From contig FNPA01000007.1 in the NCBI GenBank assembly GCA_900107185.1, positions 1 to 64,000 of the forward strand: a stretch of 64,000 nucleotides of DNA. Reading direction: 5' to 3'. The stretch is from Ruminococcaceae bacterium YAD3003 (lineage in GTDB: Bacteria > Bacillota > Clostridia > Saccharofermentanales > Saccharofermentanaceae). The position numbers and the translations under genes were made by a program. This document shows positions 54,191 to 62,010 of this stretch, piece by piece; positions within the stretch are counted from its first letter, which is position 1, and the number at the start of each line of letters is the position of its first letter. The notes under the pieces are model-generated. The model was not told the DNA's origin. It searched no databases and was given only the letters and a program-made list of their open reading frames with translations.

Positions 54191-54631
54191 TTATCCCTCC
54201 AAACCGATCAGCTTCTTAAGCTGGACCGCATACCTTCTGGAGATTACGATTACTTCACCGTTTACAAGAGTTGCACGGATGTTGCGCGTTACTTCAGGTC
54301 TTAAACTCTTAATCTTATCGAGGTTAACAATTACTGATTTTGAGCAACGGAAAAATGTCTTTTCATCGAGCATTTCTTCCAACTCGTAGAGTCTCTTTTC
54401 TGCTGAATAAACGTGGCCGGAAGTATAGACAAAAGTCTTCTTGTCGACTGACTCAATATAGAGTATCTCATTTACATTAATGTTGTATGATTCACCTTCA
54501 GATGAACCCTTAATACGCTCATCGAAACGATCGATATAACGCTTAAGTCTCTCGGTCTCACCTGTTATCTCTTTGCAGTGGATCTCAACTAATGTACCCG
54601 ACTCAATATCAGTCTTAACCTTTACTTCCAT
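54191..54631 (-). CDS. LytTR-domain DNA-binding regulator
   Basis: 146 residues; AAGAGG lies before the ATG. The LytTR fold is seen in NVNEILYIESVDKKTFVYT, FFRCSKSVIVNLDKIKSL and GEVIVISRRYAVQLKKLIG. It has no receiver domain. It is the second such regulator in the window, on the opposite strand to 49866, and it shares a message with its membrane partner and probably the membrane protein at 54662. Confidence 0.88.
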   Translation of the reverse strand: MEVKVKTDIESGTLVEIHCKEITGETERLKRYIDRFDERIKGSSEGESYNINVNEILYIESVDKKTFVYTSGHVYSAEKRLYELEEMLDEKTFFRCSKSVIVNLDKIKSLRPEVTRNIRATLVNGEVIVISRRYAVQLKKLIGLEG

Positions 54632-54661
54632 TATGACCTCTTAGCCCAAATCTTTTCCCTA

Positions 54662-55237
54662 TTATAATTCAACAGTCTGGATTTTCGAGTCAAACTTACG
54701 GCACTCAACGAGTAATAGAACCGATGTAATAATCTGGCAGAAGATCATGAATGCACTCATAACAACGCCGCCAAAAACGCATGCTGTGATAAGTGAACCT
54801 ATTGTAGCAACAACAGACATAACCAGATATGTTCTGCTCTCATATATCCATGAGAAAGGAAGCAGATGTGCACCAAAGACCATTGCATAGATCATGAGCA
54901 TTGATTCAGGATTCATAGAGAATGCCCACATCGCGATCAGTATATAAAGCATCTGATTTGCTGTGCAAAGAATTCCTAATTTGTTTACCGGGTTATCTGT
55001 CTTTTTGAAGATGTCTGCACCGATAATCTTAGAGAATAACAGTGCGAGCGGGATCAGAAGAACCGAGCAGCAAAATGTCAGAAGATTCATTCTGTATAAA
55101 CTTACCGGCAACAGTCTGATTATCGTAATCATTATCCAGATAATTACTGATGCCATCATGAACGGTGCACCCTTCTTCTGAATAACCGAAGCCTCATGTC
55201 TTAATTCGTTTATGCTCTTTTCATTTGTGTTTTTCAT
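54662..55237 (-). CDS. Membrane protein leading the minus-strand LytTR operon
   Basis: 191 residues, about six transmembrane helices. The start is INELRHEASVIQKKGAPFM, which recalls an uncharacterised Bacillota family (DUF7010-like; from memory, not certain). AAGGAGGAAACG precedes the ATG. It is the first gene after the LytTR-type promoter at 55265-55335 and runs into the LytTR gene 30 nt later, so it may be part of the sensing complex. Confidence 0.65.
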   Translation of the reverse strand: MKNTNEKSINELRHEASVIQKKGAPFMMASVIIWIMITIIRLLPVSLYRMNLLTFCCSVLLIPLALLFSKIIGADIFKKTDNPVNKLGILCTANQMLYILIAMWAFSMNPESMLMIYAMVFGAHLLPFSWIYESRTYLVMSVVATIGSLITACVFGGVVMSAFMIFCQIITSVLLLVECRKFDSKIQTVEL

Positions 55238-55264
55238 AGTCGTTTCCTCCTTGGTTTTGAGGTC

Positions 55265-55335
55265 ATTATATCGGCCATAAAAAACCGCTCAATAGCTATG
55301 CTACTAAGCGGTACATGATGAATAACCAAGCGGTA
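55265..55335 (-). promoter_or_regulatory. LytTR-controlled promoter with 22-bp-spaced direct repeats
   Basis: On the minus strand the -10 is TATAAT (plus 55265-55270) and the -35 TTGAGC (plus 55287-55292), with a 16-bp spacer. Just upstream lie two AAGCGGTA direct repeats (plus 55306-55313 and 55328-55335), exactly 22 bp apart. This is the expected distance and layout of LytTR binding sites. A hairpin (ACCGCT/AGCGGT, 55284-55312) overlaps and could also end transcription of the 55435 gene. Confidence 0.65.
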
Positions 55336-55434
55336 AATTATGCTTCCGAAGTGATCTTTTTATACTCTCTGTGGATAAATATCACTGCCGTGAATTATCT
55401 TTACCCGTTCTCCCATATCATTATTCTCTAACTG

Positions 55435-56292
55435 TTAGCAATCTACATCAATCCACTGAGCATCTAACAGCTCGTTATTCTTTGAATAAGCTAATTCCAG
55501 ATCTTTTTCATACTTGTCCTTAGCTTCCTGATCGAAACAGAGTGCTCTGCTGTCACCATACGCAGGGGAAGCGGAATATGCATCATGTACATCAGTAAAA
55601 TAAGAATACTGTGCCTCAGTTCTTTCTGCATTACCGACATATTCTGTTACCAGTGCTCCGACAGTAGTTAATTCTTTATTCTCGCCATCGTAGACACTGA
55701 CTTCATCGTAGTGAAGTGCTGCTCCGCCTGAACCGGAATTAACAAAATATCCCTCGCCGACATATTCAAGAGATGATCTCGACCAGCCTGCAGCAACGAT
55801 TTTATAACCATCACCATCAAGCGCAACCACACCTGTGAGATATACGAATTTTACATTGTTGCTATTGGTATAAACGCCTCCGATAATGAGCTCATCAACG
55901 CCATCCTTATCAATATCAAAAAGAGTATAAGAAAAACCATTTTGAATCTCTACAACTATCAGGCCCTGACCGAGATTCATGTAGTCTGAGGTGTCCACAC
56001 CGGGACCATAGTACCAGGTATCCGTAGGATTAGCGATTGCCTCTTTATATCCCTGAATGAACTCTTCGTAAGGATTTATTTTATCTTCTTCAGTAGTCTG
56101 TTCAGTTGTTTCTGTAGTCTCTTCAGAAGATGTTTCTTCAGAACTCTCGATAGATTTTTTTATTTCGGTCTCAATAGTCTCTTCTTCAGTAGTATCCCTG
56201 GTTTCTTCTGTCTTCGCACATGCTGCCATTGAAACGCTGACAGCCACACAAAGTCCTGCTGATAAAACCTTAACAACAATTCCTTTTTTCAT
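55435..56292 (-). CDS. Lipoprotein with EF-hand-like motif, unknown function
   Basis: 285 residues. The lipobox is MAAC (Cys about residue 25), then a long Glu/Thr/Ser linker (~30-75). The mature domain has DIDKDGVDELI, an EF-hand-like calcium loop, and beta-rich segments (FVYLTGVVALDGDGYKI). Function unknown; similar lipoproteins are often surface sensors. GGAG lies six nt before the ATG. Confidence 0.7.
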   Translation of the reverse strand: MKKGIVVKVLSAGLCVAVSVSMAACAKTEETRDTTEEETIETEIKKSIESSEETSSEETTETTEQTTEEDKINPYEEFIQGYKEAIANPTDTWYYGPGVDTSDYMNLGQGLIVVEIQNGFSYTLFDIDKDGVDELIIGGVYTNSNNVKFVYLTGVVALDGDGYKIVAAGWSRSSLEYVGEGYFVNSGSGGAALHYDEVSVYDGENKELTTVGALVTEYVGNAERTEAQYSYFTDVHDAYSASPAYGDSRALCFDQEAKDKYEKDLELAYSKNNELLDAQWIDVDC

Positions 56293-56344
56293 TATTTCTC
56301 TCCTGTTATCCGGGCAATCCGACTACCTCACGGTCACCGGAATA

Positions 56345-56431
56345 TTACCAGTATTCTGCAATGAAATTAATGCCCGGTGTTCCATTAGTGGGAGTTACTA
56401 TGTAAACAAATGTACCTTCCTGGTATTTATC
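56345..56431 (-). pseudogene. Possible decayed coding tail after the PEBP gene
   Basis: Directly after the PEBP stop, a different frame reads DKYQEGTFVYIVTPTNGTP then GINFIAEYW and stops. The composition is strongly protein-like, with aromatics at regular places, but no start or upstream domain exists. It may be the end of a lost gene or a chance frame. Confidence 0.3.
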
Positions 56432-57071
56432 AGCCTGTAAATGATCCGGATAACTTACCGTAAGCAAGAATATTTCCTGTATTGCCTTCACTGTCAGTAT
56501 CAAGGCCCTGGATGAATTCAACAAACTTCGGATTTGAACCGTTGAGACCGCCCTTAAGTCTGTCAACTGGTGTCTTGAGAGCTATAACATAAACATCATA
56601 AATGTGTGTATCTCCGGGAGCCGGCCAGGGACCGATGAAATCGCTGGAAGGAGCCCAGCCGGAAGGGATCTCTGTATCAGTGATGCCGATTGATTTCCAG
56701 TGAATGAAACCGTTTGTATTCATATCAACCATGTAGATAACATATTCAGCAGCACCGTCAACTGCTTCCCACTTAAGCTCAGGTGAAGCATTAGTACCTC
56801 TGTTTGTGTTGGAGATTGCATCTGCCCATACACCGTCTACCAAATCAGTAGATGTCAGCTCAATCTTTGTAAAGCCTTCGAGATAATCAACATCTGAATC
56901 TGCATTTGCAGGAGCAGCTGTCTCTTCTGAAGATGCTTCAGTAGCTTCTGATACTGCATCTGTCTGTGATTCTGCAGGTGCAGAAGTATCAACTGTACCA
57001 TTGGAGCATCCTGCAAATCCAGCGAGCATTGATGCGCATAAAACTGCTGCGATAATCTTTGTCCTCTTCAT
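56430..57071 (-). CDS. PEBP (YbhB/YbcL-like) lipoprotein
   Basis: 213 residues. The signal ends at FAGC (Cys about residue 22), then an Ala/Ser/Glu linker. The PEBP domain (~70-213) has ELKWEAVDGAAEYVIYMVDMN, HIYDVYVIALKTPVDRLKG and GNTGNILAYGKLSGSF, matching YbhB/YbcL Raf-kinase-inhibitor-like proteins. Ligand-binding residues look present but no activity is known for bacterial members. It is 16 nt below the paralogue at 57088. Confidence 0.85.
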   Translation of the reverse strand: MKRTKIIAAVLCASMLAGFAGCSNGTVDTSAPAESQTDAVSEATEASSEETAAPANADSDVDYLEGFTKIELTSTDLVDGVWADAISNTNRGTNASPELKWEAVDGAAEYVIYMVDMNTNGFIHWKSIGITDTEIPSGWAPSSDFIGPWPAPGDTHIYDVYVIALKTPVDRLKGGLNGSNPKFVEFIQGLDTDSEGNTGNILAYGKLSGSFTG

Positions 57072-57087
57072 ATCCTATATCCTCCAT

Positions 57088-58188
57088 TTACATTGTGTAC
57101 GGACCACTGGGTTCAACACCATTTCTGAATCTCGCATCCGTAAATGTGCCTGATATTTTACCATAAGCGATAATATTACCTGTATTGCCGTATATATCCG
57201 TATCAACTTCCTCCATAAATGAATCAAGCTGAGGGTTGACCCAGTTCATTGCGCCCTTAAGTCTGTTGGCGGGTTGTCTTAATGCAATGACATAAACATC
57301 GAAATTATGAGTATATCCGTGTCCTACATGAGGGCCGTTATATTCTGTCAGCTTTGGCGCCCATCCTGTCGGAAGATCAGTCTCAGTTATACCTGCCGAT
57401 TTCCAGTGAAGGAAACCGTTGGAATTACTGTCAACCATGTAGATTACATATTCAGTTGCACCTTCAACAGGCTCCCATGAAAGTTGCGGTGACATATTCT
57501 CACCGATATGTGTATTGGAAATAACATCAGACCAGACACCATCGACCAGGTCAGTTGAAGTCACTTCGAAAGTATCGTGCTCCAATAGATATGCACGATA
57601 AACATACGCTTCAGTCTCATATGTGGCTTCAGTTTCTTCTACTGCTGTTGTTTCAGCCGTTTCTATATAACCGGTCTTTTCCATTACAAGGTATCCGCCG
57701 TCGCCATAGTAATCATAGTAGAAAACATTGTCTTCGCCGGGTATTACATATATGAAATAGAGATCTCTCTTCTCTCCGTCAATTGTTACATAGGCTCCCT
57801 TATCTCTCACATCAACAGGGCTCAAATTTCCTGCCTGATAGTATGCTTCACCATTCCAGGCATACTGTTCATCACCAATTGCCGCTGTAACTGTCTTGTT
57901 CTCGTAGCTCTCAAGATGTCTCATTCTCGAAGCATTGGCAACACAAACCAGATAAGCAAATCCGGCAGCTATTGCGTAGACAACAACCATACCTATGCCA
58001 AGAAGGAAAGCCTTTTTCTTTTTTCTCAGCAGGATAAGAACTATGATGAAAACAATTCCTAATAAAGCAAAACCATAATACGGAATATAAGATGTTGAAT
58101 GACTGACTGCTTTAGCCGTTCCCTGAATACTCAGAAGAACCCCCAGCGCCAGAATAATGCATTCGATTATTGTTAGTTTTTTCCCCAT
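57088..58188 (-). CDS. Membrane-anchored PEBP-domain protein
   Basis: 366 residues from ATG 58188 (AGGTGG 11 nt upstream; GTG 58194 is a rival). Three transmembrane helices lie within the first ~95 residues (IIECIILALGVLLSIQGT, YYGFALLGIVFIIVLILLR, LLGIGMVVVYAIAAGFAYLV). A strand-rich segment and a Thr/Glu linker follow. The last ~170 residues are a PEBP domain almost parallel to the neighbour's (SPQLSWEPVEGATEYVIYM, FDVYVIALRQPANRLKG). The two genes look like a duplication, one as a lipoprotein and one as an integral protein. Confidence 0.82.
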   Translation of the reverse strand: MGKKLTIIECIILALGVLLSIQGTAKAVSHSTSYIPYYGFALLGIVFIIVLILLRKKKKAFLLGIGMVVVYAIAAGFAYLVCVANASRMRHLESYENKTVTAAIGDEQYAWNGEAYYQAGNLSPVDVRDKGAYVTIDGEKRDLYFIYVIPGEDNVFYYDYYGDGGYLVMEKTGYIETAETTAVEETEATYETEAYVYRAYLLEHDTFEVTSTDLVDGVWSDVISNTHIGENMSPQLSWEPVEGATEYVIYMVDSNSNGFLHWKSAGITETDLPTGWAPKLTEYNGPHVGHGYTHNFDVYVIALRQPANRLKGAMNWVNPQLDSFMEEVDTDIYGNTGNIIAYGKISGTFTDARFRNGVEPSGPYTM

Positions 58189-58260
58189 TAACACTAATAC
58201 CACCTTTGGCTTTTTCGGACAACATTATAACCTATATTAATTCAGTTTGATATTTGAATT

Positions 58261-58282
58261 AAAAAAGGCTGCCGGAGCAGCC
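58261..58282 (-). terminator. Rho-independent terminator after the 58302-58853 gene
   Basis: GGCTGC (58267-58272) pairs with GCAGCC (58277-58282); TTTTTT follows on the minus strand. Confidence 0.85.
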
Positions 58283-58301
58283 TCATTGTTATATATGTTA
58301 T

Positions 58302-58853
58302 TTACTCCCAACCGGCCTTGTCCCAATTGGATTCCTCCCAACTGTGGAGCCTATCCAAAAGAAGCATCATGATCATCTCTCTCATCGGTTTAGGGAAAAC
58401 ATTAAGCTCGTTATTGAGCTGGTCTCTCATAACATCGAGATCGTCATGCAGAGCACGGATCACGGCTCCTTCCCTGTTTCTCGAATCGCTCATCTTGAAG
58501 TTGTTGATCGTCTTCTTAAGGAGCTTTGCCTCACCGCCTTCGATTGAAGTATTCTTGACTCCTTCATCGTCACAGGCGCATGCATCACCTATTTCCAGAG
58601 GTTCACTCAATTCGATTCCCCAATCAGCGAAAACCGAAGCGGCAACCATATTTATTACTCCATAACTCATGTCCTCCGAGACATCGAGTTTCTTAACAAC
58701 TATATCTTTCGCTTTGACACCATTCAGGAGCATCTCCACGAGGTCAGCCCTGATCTTGACACCCAACAGAAAAACCTTCTGATCGTCGATTCTGTTTCTG
58801 TCATCATCATAGACCAGCGGCTCATCAATATATTTATCCAGATCAAATATCAT
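58302..58853 (-). CDS. Hypothetical cytoplasmic protein
   Basis: 183 residues, no signal or membrane segment. It opens with MIFDLDKYIDEPLVYDDDR and has a central helical part (VKIRADLVEMLLNGVKAKDIVV) and a Trp-rich C-terminus (SWEESNWDKAGWE). I do not recognise the family. It is a single gene with its own terminator. Confidence 0.65.
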   Translation of the reverse strand: MIFDLDKYIDEPLVYDDDRNRIDDQKVFLLGVKIRADLVEMLLNGVKAKDIVVKKLDVSEDMSYGVINMVAASVFADWGIELSEPLEIGDACACDDEGVKNTSIEGGEAKLLKKTINNFKMSDSRNREGAVIRALHDDLDVMRDQLNNELNVFPKPMREMIMMLLLDRLHSWEESNWDKAGWE

Positions 58854-59030
58854 AATTACCTTCCTTTCCTCAAATTAACCACTTATTCACTACAAATAAA
58901 CAATAGAAGCATAACAATATGCTTTAATATTACGCTCCTCAAATTTCAACGATGTTTTCTCTCTGTGAATAATTCATAATCAGTTTTGAATAAACAGAAA
59001 ACTTGTGAACAGAGCGTCAACAATCAAGCA

Positions 59031-59062
59031 AAAAGGAGCCGGAATAATCCGGGCTCCTTTTA
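59031..59062 (-). terminator. Rho-independent terminator after alanine dehydrogenase
   Basis: GGAGCCGG (59035-59042) pairs with CCGGGCTCC (59049-59057) with one bulge; the minus-strand tail is TTTTT. Confidence 0.85.
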
Positions 59063-59085
59063 AAAGAATCAGTTGTTATTGGGGA

Positions 59086-60198
59086 TCAAATCAGTTCATT
59101 AAGTTCTGTACAATCATAACCTAATGCCAATGCTACATTCTTATTTGTGATCTTACCTGCGTAGCAGTTAACACCGGAAGCAATGACAGCGCTCTCCTTG
59201 CAGGCATCTTCAAGACCCTTTGCAGCAATCTGGAGACCATAACGGAGAGTTGCATTTGTAAGAGCAATAGTACTTGTTCTCGGAACTGCACCGGGCATAT
59301 TTCCTACACAGTAGTGAACGACGCCCTCTTCAACATAAACAGGATCATCATGTGTTGTTACATGTGAAGATTCACCGCATCCGCCCTGATCGATGGCTAC
59401 GTCTACAAAAACTGCACCGTTCTTCATCTCAGGCAGATACTTCTTCTTGAAAAGCTTAGGTGTAGAACCGCCGGGGATAAGAACTGAACCGATTACGAGG
59501 TCAGCATTCATTACTGCTCTTTCAACATTAGTATCATTAGATACCAGTGTCTGGATATGTGAACCGAATCTGTTATCGAGTTCTTCAAGTCTCTTAAGAT
59601 TTACATCGAGAATTGTGACATTGGCACCCATGCCTACAGCGATCTTACATGCGTTCATGCCGACTGTACCACCGCCGAGGATTACTACGTTTGCCTTAGG
59701 TGTACCGGGAACACCTGCAAGGAGTATTCCCTCACCACCGAACTTCTTTTCCAGATACTTTGCGCCTTCCTGAATTGAGAGTCGGCCTGCGATCTGGCTC
59801 ATAGGAGCAAGGCACGGCAGTGATCCGTCTTTTTCCTGAAGAGTCTCATAAGCAACTGCTTTTACTTTACCTGCCAATAATGCATCTGTCTGTTCCTTAT
59901 CAGCAGCAAGATGAAGATATGTATAGAGAATAAGTCCTTCTCTGAAGAGCGGATACTCTTCCGGCAACGGTTCTTTTACTTTAACCATCATATCAACGAG
60001 GGCCCAAATATCTGCCGCATTGTCAATAAGAGAAGCGCCTGCTTCCACATATTCGCTGTCTGTAAAGCCTGAGCCTACGCCTGCACCCTGTTCAATGTAA
60101 ACATGATGGCCCGCAGCAATGTAAGCTCTTACATTATCCGGTGTAAGGCCTACACGGAACTCGTTGTTCTTGATTTCTTTTACGCATCCGATCTTCAT
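59086..60198 (-). CDS. ald: Alanine dehydrogenase
   Basis: 370 residues from ATG 60198, the family start (MKIGCVKEIKNNEFRVGLTP); the longer frame to 60234 is not used. NAD-binding GGGTVG lies in NVVILGGGTVGMNACKIA, with the acidic DVN further on. The substrate-binding residues include Lys in MMVKVKEPLPEE and His in YTYLHLAAD. It interconverts alanine and pyruvate, making or using ammonia. A clear promoter lies 57 nt upstream. Confidence 0.93.
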   Translation of the reverse strand: MKIGCVKEIKNNEFRVGLTPDNVRAYIAAGHHVYIEQGAGVGSGFTDSEYVEAGASLIDNAADIWALVDMMVKVKEPLPEEYPLFREGLILYTYLHLAADKEQTDALLAGKVKAVAYETLQEKDGSLPCLAPMSQIAGRLSIQEGAKYLEKKFGGEGILLAGVPGTPKANVVILGGGTVGMNACKIAVGMGANVTILDVNLKRLEELDNRFGSHIQTLVSNDTNVERAVMNADLVIGSVLIPGGSTPKLFKKKYLPEMKNGAVFVDVAIDQGGCGESSHVTTHDDPVYVEEGVVHYCVGNMPGAVPRTSTIALTNATLRYGLQIAAKGLEDACKESAVIASGVNCYAGKITNKNVALALGYDCTELNELI

Positions 60199-60254
60199 AC
60201 TTCCAAATCCTTTCATATTTAATTTTCCGGGCATGCCCGAAAACCACCGTTACA

Positions 60255-60283
60255 ATTATATTTGATATATAAACGGTTCTCAA
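60255..60283 (-). promoter_or_regulatory. Sigma-A promoter of ald
   Basis: On the minus strand TTGAGA (plus 60278-60283), a 17-bp spacer and TATAAT (plus 60255-60260) form a near-consensus promoter 57 nt above the start. Confidence 0.7.
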
Positions 60284-60316
60284 TGACGGATTAATCGAAT
60301 TCGATTGTTTTTTAGC

Positions 60317-60748
60317 TTATAAGACCTTATGCATTTTTATGCATTCAAAGCTGCCGCATTTTTCTACGTGATCACCTGTAAGTACATAGCCGAGTTTAGT
60401 ATAAAAATCCTGCACTTCGATACGGCTGTCGATGATTATCTCTTTATACCCCAGTTCCCTTATCCACGTTTCCGCTTCAGCGATAGTCTTTTTCCCGAGT
60501 TTCTGATTACGATAATCCGGAAGTACAACTAATCTTCCTAAGACCACTGATTCCTTATCAGATTCATAGAACCTGCAAGTAGCAACAGGATAACCGTCAT
60601 CTAATAAGACAATGTATTTTGTTCCGTCGCAGTCATGTTCATCGAACTCATCTCTTAACGGAATATGATGCTGACGGTTCATGCCTTCAATACGCACCGA
60701 ATATGCGCCTGCACGCTGCCATTCTTCTGTTGCCCTTAATACTTCCAT
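60317..60748 (-). CDS. GNAT-family N-acetyltransferase (ElaA-like)
   Basis: 143 residues from ATG 60748 (GGGGAGG six nt upstream). The start EVLRATEEWQRAGAYSVR and the QHHIPLRDEFDEHD pattern are typical of a known clostridial GNAT subgroup. The acetyl-CoA region is LGRLVVLPDYRNQKLGKK, followed by VQDFYTKLGYVLTGD. The substrate is unknown. Confidence 0.85.
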   Translation of the reverse strand: MEVLRATEEWQRAGAYSVRIEGMNRQHHIPLRDEFDEHDCDGTKYIVLLDDGYPVATCRFYESDKESVVLGRLVVLPDYRNQKLGKKTIAEAETWIRELGYKEIIIDSRIEVQDFYTKLGYVLTGDHVEKCGSFECIKMHKVL

Positions 60749-60812
60749 GCGTGCCTCCCCCATATATATTCGCTGATAATTATACAGCATTTGGCAGAAC
60801 TGATTTCGAACA

Positions 60813-60848
60813 AAATAAAACGCCTCACATCATCCGATGCAAGGCGTT
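60813..60848 (-). terminator. Rho-independent terminator after GH43
   Basis: AACGCCT (60819-60825) pairs with AGGCGTT (60842-60848) and CATC/GATG extend it inside; the minus-strand tail is TTTTATTTTG. Confidence 0.75.
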
Positions 60849-60871
60849 GTGATTGATTAATCAGTAATCGA

Positions 60872-61852
60872 TTACTCGTGATCGTAAGGATGGATCGTCT
60901 CGATTGTTCCGTCTTCTGCAATGTTGAGCTTTGTGAACTTAACGGATCTCTTGTGTGAGCAGCCGCCTGATCTCTTAGCATCGTGATAGAAGAGATACCA
61001 TTCACCGTCAATCTGAACGATGGAGTGGTGTGTTGTCCAACCGATAACAGGCTCCATGATTCTTCCCTTGTATGTGAAAGGGCCTTCCGGTGAATCACCT
61101 ACTGCATAGCAGAGGTAGTGTGTTGTGCCTGTTGAGTATGAGAATACGTACTTGCCGTTGAACTTGTGCATCCAGGGATCTTCGAAATATCTTCTGTCTT
61201 CATCGCCTGCCTTGATGGGCTCACCGTTCTCGTCGAGAATTGTGATCATCTTAGGAGCAACCTTGTAAGCTGTCATGTCAGGTGTGAACTCCGCAACCAA
61301 GGGTCCCAAAGCCTTCTCATCGCCCTCAGGACGATGCTCGCCGGGATTAAATGAACCGGACTGCCACATCTCGAGCTGGCCGCCCCAAAGACCGCCGTTA
61401 TAGCACCAGATTCTGCCATCATCATCAAGGAGAACTGCAGGGTCGATGCTGTAGCTGCCCTGAATGTAGTTATCCTGAGGCTTAAAAGGTCCTACAGGTG
61501 AATCAGACTCAGCAACGCCGATTCTGAAAATGTCATCCTTGTCCTTTGCAGGGAAAACGAGGTAGTACTTTCCGTTTGTGTAGATTGCGTCCGGAGCCCA
61601 AAGCTGTCTGGAAACCCACGGAATGTCTGTCTCACTGATAGCTACGCCGTTATCAACGCAGTCACTGTCCAGCGAATCCATGGAAAGAATGTGATAATCC
61701 TTCATGACGTACTGCTCGCCGTCATCATCTTCAGGAATATCGAGATCCTCATCGTGTGAAGGGTAAATGTAGATCTTGCCGTTGAATACATGTGCAGAAG
61801 GGTCTGCTGTGTAGATGTTGGTTACAAGATCTTTGCGTTCGTTCTTTTTCAT
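60872..61852 (-). CDS. GH43-family glycosidase (xylosidase/arabinofuranosidase type)
   Basis: 326 residues from ATG 61852 (GAGGTGAG just upstream). The five-blade GH43 marks are the base Asp in YTADPSAHVFNGK, the pKa-tuning Asp in SIDPAVLLDDDG and the acid Glu in YFEDPWMHK. WAPDAIYTNGKYYLVFPAK and the HHSIVQIDGEWYLFYHD motifs follow. No signal peptide, so it likely trims imported arabino-xylo-oligosaccharides. The exact sugar, xylose or arabinose, is not determined. Confidence 0.88.
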   Translation of the reverse strand: MKKNERKDLVTNIYTADPSAHVFNGKIYIYPSHDEDLDIPEDDDGEQYVMKDYHILSMDSLDSDCVDNGVAISETDIPWVSRQLWAPDAIYTNGKYYLVFPAKDKDDIFRIGVAESDSPVGPFKPQDNYIQGSYSIDPAVLLDDDGRIWCYNGGLWGGQLEMWQSGSFNPGEHRPEGDEKALGPLVAEFTPDMTAYKVAPKMITILDENGEPIKAGDEDRRYFEDPWMHKFNGKYVFSYSTGTTHYLCYAVGDSPEGPFTYKGRIMEPVIGWTTHHSIVQIDGEWYLFYHDAKRSGGCSHKRSVKFTKLNIAEDGTIETIHPYDHE

Positions 61853-61934
61853 ACTCACCTCGAATAGCACTTATTTTTCACAATTAGATTGATGATAACA
61901 CACATATATGTTTTTTTCTGTAAATAAATATAAT

Positions 61935-61961
61935 CGGTCCGGATCAAAATGGTCCGGACCG
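61935..61961 (-). terminator. Hairpin after the serine acetyltransferase gene
   Basis: CGGTCCGGA (61935-61943) pairs with TCCGGACCG (61953-61961), nine perfect pairs. The minus-strand tail ATTATATTTA is A/T-rich rather than a pure T-run. Confidence 0.6.
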
Positions 61962-61970
61962 GTAAAAAAT

Positions 61971-61992
61971 GCTGTGTAACAATGTTACATCC
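61971..61992. repeat. 22-nt palindrome-bearing motif, copy 2
   Basis: GCTGTGTAACAATGTTACATCC, one base different from 50830-50851; the core TGTAACAATGTTACA (61975-61989) is a perfect 15-bp dyad. It lies between the serine acetyltransferase stop and the GH43 promoter side. Confidence 0.5.
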
Positions 61993-62010
61993 CTTTGTTT
62001 ATGGGCATTC

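Noticed and set aside
55277-55312. Simple terminator of the 55435 gene
   Set aside because: A hairpin with T-run exists, but it overlaps a full promoter and 22-bp-spaced repeats, so a regulatory role is at least as likely; it is described there.
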